Made by a program: the position numbers and the translations under genes. DNA of 64,000 nt from DAINRZ01 sp964634885 (GTDB lineage: Bacteria; Bacteroidota; Ignavibacteria; Kapaibacteriales; UBA2268). Where the stretch lies: the NCBI GenBank assembly GCA_964634885.1, contig CAZWLN010000018.1, positions 1 through 64,000 of the forward strand, read 5' to 3'. Each line of letters starts with the position of its first letter. Positions within the stretch are counted from its first letter, which is position 1. Below are positions 1-7,735 of the stretch, piece after piece. The notes beneath the pieces are model-generated. The model made no database searches. It saw nothing but the letters and a program-made list of their open reading frames with translations, and was not told where the DNA came from.

Positions 1-1174
1 TTTCTTTCTGGTACTGTTCGATTGGTGTTTGTGCCTCGATGAACGGGTCGCTGTTGGGCATAGGCGAGCCGTCTTCCTGGACACCTGTGTTGTACAGTGT
101 AACACTGATTGGCTTATCGCCGGATATTACAGCGGAAGCAGGAGATTCACCCATAGGTACAAGCCTTACTTCGATCCAGCTCTTGTTCTGCTTGCCGGAG
201 TTATCTGTAAGGGTTGCAATGGGAGCGCCGTCGCGGGAAATTGTTGTAACGCCCTTTTCTCTTGCAAAAACGCGGATAAGTGAGCCATATTTCCTTCCAC
301 AAACCTTAGGAACATTATAAATAGTACCCCAGGTAAAGGTCGGCATGTCCATCTCAACTGTATAGTCGCACCAGCGGTTGTCCACAGGGATGTTGGTGCA
401 ATAGTTGCCGGAAACGACACCGAAAGGCTTGTTGCCTAAATAGTGGCTGCCGGTAAGGTCATGGGCTTCGCCGTCGGAAGCGAACATTACAACGTCGCCT
501 TTGGCTAAGTTCCAGTTCTTGCTTTCGCCGGTTTTCATACCCCCGGTTGTTTTGGTATAGGAGTTACCACCAAGTGTGAATTTGATGTTAGTATTGTCGT
601 AAACCGCAACGCAGCCTGTCAGGCTGGGCATGTAGTTCGATGTCAAGGCGTCCATACTGCCGTATGAAGCGGCATAGTATTCAGTACCCAAAGAAGATGA
701 AGGATAGGCAAGGAATCCGTCGCTGGTGTACTGATACCTTACAACGCCGTAAACTACTAACGGGTATTCAGCAAAAACGTGAATGCCGGCGCCTTTCCAT
801 ATCTTCTCTTCGGGAGGCCTCTGGGTTCCTGTTTTGGTCCAGGGACAGCCGGCAACAGGTGTAATGTTGAATTCAATGACGTCGTTGGGGATCGATGTCT
901 TTTGAATTGAATAGCCCTTACCGGGAATTTCCAGGGTTACAACCGTCTTGGCCGGAGTTGTTACATATACTTTAATAAAGTTGTCGGCTCCACCCGATTC
1001 GTCTTCGAAACAGGGAGGTATTGTTAACCAGAAGTCCTTACCTACGTTGTTTGCTCCAAGCATTTTGGGTAATTTCTTCTTAACCTGCTCTAATTCATAG
1101 TCACCGGAAACCAGGTTCGGTATCCCCGACAGGAACAAGGCGGCCAAAAGCAGCAATAGTCTTAGTTTTTTCAT
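1..1174 (-). CDS. Secreted IgGFc-binding-like surface protein, partial (C-terminus beyond window)
   Basis: The reading frame runs from an ATG at 1172-1174 to the window edge, about 391 codons, without a stop. It opens with a typical signal peptide (MKK, then a Leu/Ala-rich core) and continues into a domain that reads like the IgGFc-binding protein N-terminal family: a GKDFW motif, a segment on threading values through VTLEIPGKGYSIQKT, and the terminal GNYCTNIP and CDYTVEMDMP motifs. It is nearly identical over its whole visible length to the start of the neighbouring gene at 1739-6049, so the two are recent tandem duplicates. By analogy the missing part should contain Ig-like repeats and a T9SS sorting domain; that is inference. 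The role is probably cell-surface adhesion or matrix, with no known ligand. There is a promoter-like motif about 70 bases upstream. Confidence 0.8.
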   Translation of the reverse strand, partial: MKKLRLLLLLAALFLSGIPNLVSGDYELEQVKKKLPKMLGANNVGKDFWLTIPPCFEDESGGADNFIKVYVTTPAKTVVTLEIPGKGYSIQKTSIPNDVIEFNITPVAGCPWTKTGTQRPPEEKIWKGAGIHVFAEYPLVVYGVVRYQYTSDGFLAYPSSSLGTEYYAASYGSMDALTSNYMPSLTGCVAVYDNTNIKFTLGGNSYTKTTGGMKTGESKNWNLAKGDVVMFASDGEAHDLTGSHYLGNKPFGVVSGNYCTNIPVDNRWCDYTVEMDMPTFTWGTIYNVPKVCGRKYGSLIRVFAREKGVTTISRDGAPIATLTDNSGKQNKSWIEVRLVPMGESPASAVISGDKPISVTLYNTGVQEDGSPMPNSDPFIEAQTPIEQYQKE

Positions 1175-1676
1175 AAATTTTTACCTCTATATTGTAAAGA
1201 ACATTATACCTTCAATTTTCAATTATGTATCATACAACTTATGCAATAACAATTTAAACAGAAAAAAGTTACACTTAATAATCATTTTTTTTTCAATTAT
1301 TTACATTTTTTTCGATTTTTTTGAAATTTTTTATTCAACCGGTACTTTGTGTCACTGTCGAATCCCTTGTTAGCTGTGCCATTTGCTGTGTATTATCTAT
1401 TTAAATATTTTAGGCCATTAGTATGAACAATTAATTTAAAAATGATTAATTTCTGTTTATTATTGATTTTACTGGAATCTTAACATATAAGATAAGGAAA
1501 ACCGACAAAATTTTGAGTTTTTATTCGCTCCTTTTCCTGAAGAAATTAGTAACAGGTTAATTATTTGGGGATTAGAAAAATATGAAATGTGGATTTAATT
1601 GCCACGAGTTGAAGCACGAGGCTGTCGAAAGTAATAGATAAAAGCTCTTTCTCCCCATTTTTCCCATCTTACCCCG
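1175..1676. other. AT-rich intergenic region upstream of the partial surface-protein gene
   Basis: No convincing gene is present in either strand. The part nearest 1174 holds the 5' leader of the minus-strand gene and the motif at 1244-1273. The rest (about 1280-1670) is AT-rich with runs of T and no stable hairpin that I could see. Confidence 0.6.
1244..1273 (-). promoter_or_regulatory. Promoter-like motif TGTAAC-N17-GTTATTG (copy A)
   Basis: On the minus strand this 30-base block has TGTAAC, a T-rich spacer and ATTGTTATT, ending about 70 bases before the ATG at 1174. The same block, with the same length, occurs before the genes starting at 6049 (minus) and 21247 (plus). The spacing between TGTAAC and GTTATT suits a -35/-10 pair, possibly of an ECF sigma factor. 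That assignment is inference. Confidence 0.5.
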
Positions 1677-1716
1677 AAAAAATACAAACGCCGGGGTTCG
1701 GTACTCCGGCGTTTGT
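1677..1716 (-). terminator. Rho-independent terminator after the 1739-6049 gene
   Basis: A perfect 11-bp stem (1684-1694 with 1706-1716, arms containing ACGCCGG and CCGGCGT) with an 11-base loop. On the minus strand it is followed directly by ATTTTTTC. It lies 22 bases beyond the stop codon of the minus-strand gene. Confidence 0.85.
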
Positions 1717-1738
1717 TGTTGGTGTGTCACAGCCATTG

Positions 1739-4700
1739 CTATTTGACTACATTGAAATTGCGGGTCTGTGAGTAGTCTCCTGTCGTCATTCTCAGTGTGT
1801 ATGTACCGGAAGGAAGGTCTTTGGTTTCGAGCCTGAAGCTGTGTTCGCCGGGTTTCAGAATCGTTGAAACGGGAATCATTACCAGTTCCCCGTTCGAATT
1901 GAAAACCCTGAGTTCTGTCCAAGCTTCGAGTGCAGTTGTAAATTCGATGTTGGCTCCGTCGGCTCCTGCCGGATTGGGTTTGATGATGTTAATGCTGTTC
2001 GTTCCGAAAAGCCTACGTACAGAAATCAGGCTGCCTGAACATACGGGGTTGACTTCGATGGTACAGCCTCCGGTAGTGATTATGCCGGCACAATCGTTGT
2101 CTTCGGTTTTGATTGTGTCCGTCAGCTGTGCTACAGGTTTTGCAAATGCCGGGAGATAGGACTTAAAAGTAATTCTCAGTATTTCTCCGTCGATGTTGAA
2201 ATTTGCGTTACCCTTTGCTGCAATCTTTACCGAAATCCTACCCTGGCCGTTGCCCGATTCCTCGGTAACGACAGGTGCATCCATAGTGTAATCATCAGAA
2301 GGCAAAGCTGCGCCCAGTTCGATTTTCCCGGGTTTCAGGAAGTCGTTCTCATAGTAAACTTCGGCTGTAATATTAGTCAATGAGGCAGGGCTCAGGTCGT
2401 CTCCGGCCTTTATATGTACACCGACGGTATGTTCTTCACCGATGTTGATTACACGTGTCTTTGGTTCCATGTAACAATCCCTCGTGTAGTACTCGCCTGT
2501 TGCATTAACGTGAACAGTCATCGGATTCTTGTTCTTTGTGTTGTTGTAAAACAATACATTGGTTTCGTATGTGCCTTCGACGAGCGGCTTGAACCGGATA
2601 TTATAGATTTTGGTATCGCCGGCTTTCAGGGCAAAACCGAGAGCTTCCAGGTTCGGGTCGTCGGCACAGAAAACGCCGGGTTTGTTTTCAATTATGACAC
2701 TGTCAACCTTGACATCGGCAGTAGCGTCGTTTGACACACTGATTGGGACGGTGTAAAAGTCGCGCTCATCCTCCGGATTCGTTACACATTCCGACAGGCT
2801 GACGTCCGGCCCATCGATGTTCTGTGACCGGCCCTCTCCCGTGAGTACGGAGCTCATCTCTGATTCTGCGTCGCTGACTGTAACAAGGGTAGCGGTATTA
2901 GTGCCTTCGTGGCGGGCAACAAACTGTGCCGAGATGTCGATCGATTCGCCGGGTGCAAGGATGATCCTGTCTGTCGCTGCGTCCGAAGCAGTGGTTTTTC
3001 CCATTTCTGTAGCTTTGTCGAATCTGAATCCTTCCGTGCCGTACGTAGTCATGATCTCAGAAATCCTGCCGTTGTCCATGGTGAAGCCTGTAATGGCCAT
3101 GGTGTCCTGCCATTCATAGATGTCGTTCGTAAACCTGACGGTATGCTCCTGGCGCTGTGTCTCGTCGTCAATCAGAGTCAGGCCGAAGTCTGTGTTTTCC
3201 GTATGTCCTTTCGGAAGTATGCCGATTCCCTTGAGTGTTGTTACCGGTGACTCGGCGTTACTGAGATAGGTGATCTCTATCTCATGTTCGCCGACAGATT
3301 GGGGCTGGAACTCAACCTCTACCAGGTATGATTCGCCGGGTTGAAGCGTCCTGATGAAGTCAGCCTCACCGTTGTTCTTGAAGTGAAAGGCCCCAACGTC
3401 GCCTTTGACTGCATTAATATTGGCCTTACTGATTGTTACAGCTTCCGTACCGTTGTTCCTGAGCATGATTGCCCTGTCCTGTCCGGGAATCCAGGTGTTG
3501 GGGTAGGGGCCCATTCTGTGATCAGGCCTGTCAATCCTTACCCTGCCCCAGTTGTAACTGTTTGCAACGAGCCCGGGCTCAATTCCGATTCCTGTGATTT
3601 CGAGAATGCTGTCGATTGTGTTTGCATTGCTCGAAAACACAATCCGGTCGGTGAAGGTGCCGATTTGCTGCGGCCTGAATTTAATTGTGTAGTTTACGGA
3701 CTTGCCCTTGGGAACGACCACTAACGGATCGGCTGCACTTATATCTGAGTGCAGTGTAGGATCGGGGATATAAGTCTTATCGTCATCGGGACCTGAGTAA
3801 GCCGTGATTTTAAGGTCTGTGGTACCTCTGTTCTCAATGGAGAATTCTTTGGGGAAGGTTTCACCGACAGTAACTTTTCCGAAGTCGAGACTGCCTGTGT
3901 AAATGACAGGATTGCCAGCCTTTCCGTACAAAGGCACCCTGTATGTGAACACACAGGTATCTCCAATGCCTAACGAATCAGAGTAATCGCCTTCTTTGGC
4001 AGCTGTAAAAGCGGCTTTGAACTCCCTGGTACTGTTCCCTTCGATGGTAAACGGCAGCGTAACGCCGATTAGTGAAAAGTTAGCGGTGGAACCTGTTTTG
4101 AGTTCAAGCCTCATGATGATTACCGGTTTATCTGAAGAATTCCTGACTGTAAAAGGAAGTTCGGCCTTTTCCCCGGTTTTAAGTAAGCCCCAGTCGAGGA
4201 TGTCGGGTTCAATCGTAACTTTCATTGCGGTATATTCAATAATGATGGTGGTATCATTACCTCGCCTGTCTGAAAAAGTGATAACCGCTTTAGCATCCTC
4301 CGAAGGGTCTCTGACAGACAGAGTCCAAGACGTGGACCTGTCTGACCCCGGAATGAAATCATCATACCTGAATTCATAGTTATAGCTGAGTTCAGAGTCA
4401 TAGACTATCATTGCGAGATTGGTGCGTATCTCACCATCGTCGGGCATATCTTTAACCGTACCGTCTTTAACGCTACCGTCGCAATTGATATGAAAATCAG
4501 GTATGGGGCAGGCAGTGTCCGGCCTCTCGATGTCCATCAGAGCAGCGCTTGTAGGGAAGCCATAGGAATCGCAGTGAGCATAGCCGTAGGAATAGGCGGC
4601 GAAGGGTTTGGCAGCCCTGATTTTGAAAACGCCAACGGCCGGCAGGGTAATATTCTTGACTGCATACTGTTTACCGCTCGTTTTTTGTTTAAAAAGCTCA

Positions 4701-6049
4701 TCTGAACCGCTGAATTTGTATTTCACTTTTTCCCAGTAGTATTCGCCGTTGAAGACCTGGGCAAATTCCAGGTCGTCCGGTGTATTATTGTTCGAGTCGG
4801 TTTCATAGACCAGGTTCAGGTAATTCTCGTTGAATTTCAGGCCGCCGGTAACACCGGGACAACAGAAGGTAATCTCTTTCTGGTACTGTTCGATTGGTGT
4901 CTGGGCTTCGATGAAAGGGTCGCTGTTCGGAGTTGGTGGCCCGTCCTCTGCAACACCCGTATTGTAAAGCGTAATGGAGATGGGTTTTTCTGAAGATATG
5001 ACTGCGGAAGCAGGCGATTCATTCATCGAAACGAGCCTGAATTCCATCCAGCTCTTGTTCTGTTTCCCGGAATTGTCTGCCAGGGTGATGATTGGAGAAC
5101 CGTCGCGATAGACGGTGGTCCCGCCTTTTTCCTTTGCAAAAACCCGGATAAGGGACGGATATTTCCTGTTGCATACCTTGGGGACATTGTAAACCGTACC
5201 CCAGGTGAAAACAGGCATATCCATCTCAACGGTATAGTCGCACCAGGGATTGTCTATTGGTATATTGGTGCAATAGTTACCCGACATTACCCCGAAAGGT
5301 TTATTACCGATGTAATGGCTGCCTGTAAGGTCTTGGGCTGCGCCGTCGGACGCAAACATGATCACGTCTCCTTTCGACAGGTTGTAACTCTCGCTCGCGC
5401 CGGTCTTCAGCCCGCCCGTTGTCCTTGTGTAGGAGTTGCCTCCGACGGTAAATTTAATGTTCGTATTGTCGTAAGCTGCAACACATCCTGTAAGGCTTGG
5501 GAAATACCTGCCGCCGGTAAGGGCGTCCATGCTGCCGTAGGAAGCCGAATAGTATTCCTTACCCAGGGAAGAGGTCGGATAGGCAAGGAAACCGTCGCTG
5601 GTGTACTGGTATCTTACGACACCATAGACAACTAATGGATAGTCGGCATAAACGTGAATGCCTGCTCCTTTCCATATTTTCTCTTCAGGCGGCCTGACGG
5701 AACCTGTCTTTGTCCAGGGACAGCCTGCTACCGGTGTAACATTGAACTCGATGACATCGTTTGGTATCGATGTCTTCTGGATGGAGTAGCCCTTACCGGG
5801 TATCTCCAGGGTTACAATTGTCTTTGCCGGTGTTGTAACATAAACCTTGATGAAATTGTCCTCGCTGCCGGATTCATCCTCGTAACAAGGCGGGATTGTG
5901 AACCAGAAGTCTTTACCGACATTGTTGGCGCCCAGCATTTTGGGCAGTTTCTTTTTAACCTGCTCAATCTCGTAGTCGCCGGAAACCAGGTTGGGTATCC
6001 ACGACACTAATAATGCGGTTAAAAGCAATAAGAACCTGAGGTTTTTCAT
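1739..6049 (-). CDS. Large T9SS-secreted surface protein: IgGFc-binding-like N-terminus, HYDIN/DUF1573-type Ig-like repeats
   Basis: A 1436-residue secreted protein. I chose the ATG at 6047-6049 because a good ribosome site (GGAGG) precedes it and it gives a clean signal peptide; an in-frame start 21 codons upstream has neither. Domains in order: signal peptide (1-25); IgGFc-binding-like N-terminal domain (about 30-430); then several Ig-like modules with the pattern 'DWG...TGE...LPFTVRNSSDKP' or 'LDFGKVTVGETFPKEFSIENRG', typical of ASPM/SPD-2/Hydin or choice-of-anchor D repeats (about 600-1200); a further beta-rich domain; and a C-terminal T9SS type A sorting domain (IKPNPAG ... GTYTLRM ... 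NFNVVK). It is expected to be exported through T9SS and held at the cell surface. Its N-terminus is near-identical to the partial gene downstream, so the pair arose by tandem duplication. A strong terminator follows it. Confidence 0.85.
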   Translation of the reverse strand: MKNLRFLLLLTALLVSWIPNLVSGDYEIEQVKKKLPKMLGANNVGKDFWFTIPPCYEDESGSEDNFIKVYVTTPAKTIVTLEIPGKGYSIQKTSIPNDVIEFNVTPVAGCPWTKTGSVRPPEEKIWKGAGIHVYADYPLVVYGVVRYQYTSDGFLAYPTSSLGKEYYSASYGSMDALTGGRYFPSLTGCVAAYDNTNIKFTVGGNSYTRTTGGLKTGASESYNLSKGDVIMFASDGAAQDLTGSHYIGNKPFGVMSGNYCTNIPIDNPWCDYTVEMDMPVFTWGTVYNVPKVCNRKYPSLIRVFAKEKGGTTVYRDGSPIITLADNSGKQNKSWMEFRLVSMNESPASAVISSEKPISITLYNTGVAEDGPPTPNSDPFIEAQTPIEQYQKEITFCCPGVTGGLKFNENYLNLVYETDSNNNTPDDLEFAQVFNGEYYWEKVKYKFSGSDELFKQKTSGKQYAVKNITLPAVGVFKIRAAKPFAAYSYGYAHCDSYGFPTSAALMDIERPDTACPIPDFHINCDGSVKDGTVKDMPDDGEIRTNLAMIVYDSELSYNYEFRYDDFIPGSDRSTSWTLSVRDPSEDAKAVITFSDRRGNDTTIIIEYTAMKVTIEPDILDWGLLKTGEKAELPFTVRNSSDKPVIIMRLELKTGSTANFSLIGVTLPFTIEGNSTREFKAAFTAAKEGDYSDSLGIGDTCVFTYRVPLYGKAGNPVIYTGSLDFGKVTVGETFPKEFSIENRGTTDLKITAYSGPDDDKTYIPDPTLHSDISAADPLVVVPKGKSVNYTIKFRPQQIGTFTDRIVFSSNANTIDSILEITGIGIEPGLVANSYNWGRVRIDRPDHRMGPYPNTWIPGQDRAIMLRNNGTEAVTISKANINAVKGDVGAFHFKNNGEADFIRTLQPGESYLVEVEFQPQSVGEHEIEITYLSNAESPVTTLKGIGILPKGHTENTDFGLTLIDDETQRQEHTVRFTNDIYEWQDTMAITGFTMDNGRISEIMTTYGTEGFRFDKATEMGKTTASDAATDRIILAPGESIDISAQFVARHEGTNTATLVTVSDAESEMSSVLTGEGRSQNIDGPDVSLSECVTNPEDERDFYTVPISVSNDATADVKVDSVIIENKPGVFCADDPNLEALGFALKAGDTKIYNIRFKPLVEGTYETNVLFYNNTKNKNPMTVHVNATGEYYTRDCYMEPKTRVINIGEEHTVGVHIKAGDDLSPASLTNITAEVYYENDFLKPGKIELGAALPSDDYTMDAPVVTEESGNGQGRISVKIAAKGNANFNIDGEILRITFKSYLPAFAKPVAQLTDTIKTEDNDCAGIITTGGCTIEVNPVCSGSLISVRRLFGTNSINIIKPNPAGADGANIEFTTALEAWTELRVFNSNGELVMIPVSTILKPGEHSFRLETKDLPSGTYTLRMTTGDYSQTRNFNVVK

Positions 6050-6122
6050 AATTTTTCCTCCACATTGTATAAAAAACCGTTTTTTGTGTGATGTTGAATT
6101 TTTTTCTGCCATTCAACTACTC

Positions 6123-6152
6123 TAATAACAATTTTGAAGGGAAAAAGTTACA
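6123..6152 (-). promoter_or_regulatory. Promoter-like motif TGTAAC-N17-GTTATTA (copy B)
   Basis: The minus strand reads TGTAACTTTTTCCC then TTCA, AA, ATTGTTATTA. It lies 74 bases upstream of the ATG at 6049. It matches copy A (1244-1273), as expected after gene duplication, and also copy C at 21128-21157 before an unrelated gene, which suggests function rather than shared descent. Confidence 0.5.
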
Positions 6153-6290
6153 GTGAAAAATGAAATATTTTGTATTTACCCTGGAATTCCTCGCTGAGTC
6201 CTACTGTGCAGCAGGCTGTTTATTACTATCGGTAAAACATGATTGAAGCCGGCAATGACAAGGAAAACATAACAGAGGTAAGCGCCTTAA

Positions 6291-6321
6291 TTGATTAACA
6301 ATTATTTTTTTCTTATCTTTG
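6291..6321 (+). promoter_or_regulatory. Bacteroidota-type promoter (TTG-N20-TATCTTTG)
   Basis: TTG at 6291-6293 and TATCTTTG at 6314-6321 are separated by 20 bases, fitting the -33/-7 consensus TTG and TAnnTTTG known for the primary sigma factor of Bacteroidota. The start of transcription would fall at about 6326-6328, on or next to the first candidate ATGs of the following gene, implying a leaderless or very short-leader message. Confidence 0.6.
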
Positions 6322-6324
6322 TTG

Positions 6325-7710
6325 ATGATGAATCGTGAACAAAAATATATGCTGAAACGAGGCCTCCGTTGTTTAACTGTGGCCTGTTTATTATTGGCGG
6401 CGCTGGTGCCGGCTCTTGACGCCAGGCCCAAGACAAAGCCCAAAACGAAGGAAAAAAAGGTTTCCGTCAGTTCCATTCCCGTATCTGTTGCGAAGAAGAT
6501 AGACATTGCCAGGGGAGTTACATACAGGAACCTGCTCATCGGAAGGGACAACCCGAGGATGTCCGCCCATGTTATTGAGATCGATGTCAGGAATCCCTTG
6601 AATAAGATAATTTTCATGAAGGGCAACAATCGTTCGAGCGAGCTTGAAAGGCTTGTGGACATGATGGCGAGGACAAACAGGAACAGCCAGTACAGGGTTG
6701 TGGCTGCCGTCAACGGTTCGTTCTGGCAGTATTTCTATAATTACCCCATTGGCCCGACGGTTGTCAACGGCGAAGTTGTCGAAATTAATAATTATAAAAA
6801 ATGGTCTTCTGCATTTTTTGATGATAAAAACAGGATGTTCATCGATAAATTCTCAATTACGGGAATTATTAAAATCAATAAAAAGAAGAAAATATTAATT
6901 AATAATGTTAACCGGAGAAACAGCAGGAAGGGTGTCGTCCTTTACAACAGGTACGGTGGAGACTGTGTGCCTTTCATTTCGAAGAACAAACTCAACAGGG
7001 CAATCAAGAATGCTCGCGAAGAATCTGCCGACAGGGACATCACCGACAGGGAATTCGATTCGGAAGAATTCAACAGGATGGTTGCCGGTATGCAGATGGA
7101 TTCGGCTATGGACAAAAACTTGGTTAAAATTACTGCAAAATACCTCGACATGCCCTGCCTGAACAAAGATATTCCTCTCGTGGTTACCAATATCAGCCGG
7201 GGAGTGGCGCCGATGCCCGACAACGGCATTGTGTTCACCTACGGGGAAAATGTACCGAAGAGTCTTCTTCCTAAGCCCGGAGATAAGATTTTCATCCGTT
7301 TTTCGACGAATGTACTGAAGAAAATGAAATTCATACACGCGGTAACCGGCACTCCCCGCCTTGTCAGGAAGGGGGCGCCGCGGCAGGAAGCAGACCTCGA
7401 AGGGACAAAGAGCAGGAATTTCATTAAGTCCGAACTGCCCCGTACTGCCATCGGTACCTCAAAAGATAAATCGAAAGTGTTCCTCGTTACCTTCGAACCC
7501 TCGGTTGCTGCTTCAGGCAAGAAAGGAGCCTCGCTGCAAAACGAAGCCCTGGCGATGAGAAGGATTGGAGCTTTCGATGCATTAAACCTTGACGGCGGTG
7601 GTTCGTCTAATATGTTAATTAACGGTAAGAACGTTATGGGCAGGGGGGACCCGAACAAAGCCAGGAGGCTGTCAATCGGCATCGGCGTCGGGTTCAGGAA
7701 AAAGAGGTAG
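6325..7710 (+). CDS. Secreted phosphodiester glycosidase family protein (NAGPA-like)
   Basis: About 461 residues. Candidate starts are ATGs at 6325, 6328 and 6349; none has a ribosome site, and the promoter geometry makes 6349 (MLKRGLRC, straight into the hydrophobic core) a real alternative. After the signal peptide, the rest matches the phosphodiester glycosidase family, whose best-known member is the human uncovering enzyme that removes GlcNAc from GlcNAc-phospho-mannose. Visible hallmarks are VNGSFW (about residue 132), a central Asp/Glu-rich insertion, PRTAIGTS, and the signature NLDGGGSS near the C-terminus. The substrate here is unknown; in bacteria the family is often linked to cell-wall or exopolysaccharide phosphodiesters. 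A paralogue follows 25 bases downstream, so the two are probably co-transcribed. Confidence 0.85.
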   Translation: MMNREQKYMLKRGLRCLTVACLLLAALVPALDARPKTKPKTKEKKVSVSSIPVSVAKKIDIARGVTYRNLLIGRDNPRMSAHVIEIDVRNPLNKIIFMKGNNRSSELERLVDMMARTNRNSQYRVVAAVNGSFWQYFYNYPIGPTVVNGEVVEINNYKKWSSAFFDDKNRMFIDKFSITGIIKINKKKKILINNVNRRNSRKGVVLYNRYGGDCVPFISKNKLNRAIKNAREESADRDITDREFDSEEFNRMVAGMQMDSAMDKNLVKITAKYLDMPCLNKDIPLVVTNISRGVAPMPDNGIVFTYGENVPKSLLPKPGDKIFIRFSTNVLKKMKFIHAVTGTPRLVRKGAPRQEADLEGTKSRNFIKSELPRTAIGTSKDKSKVFLVTFEPSVAASGKKGASLQNEALAMRRIGAFDALNLDGGGSSNMLINGKNVMGRGDPNKARRLSIGIGVGFRKKR

Positions 7711-7735
7711 ATACTTTTATTTATTGGGGGATTGT

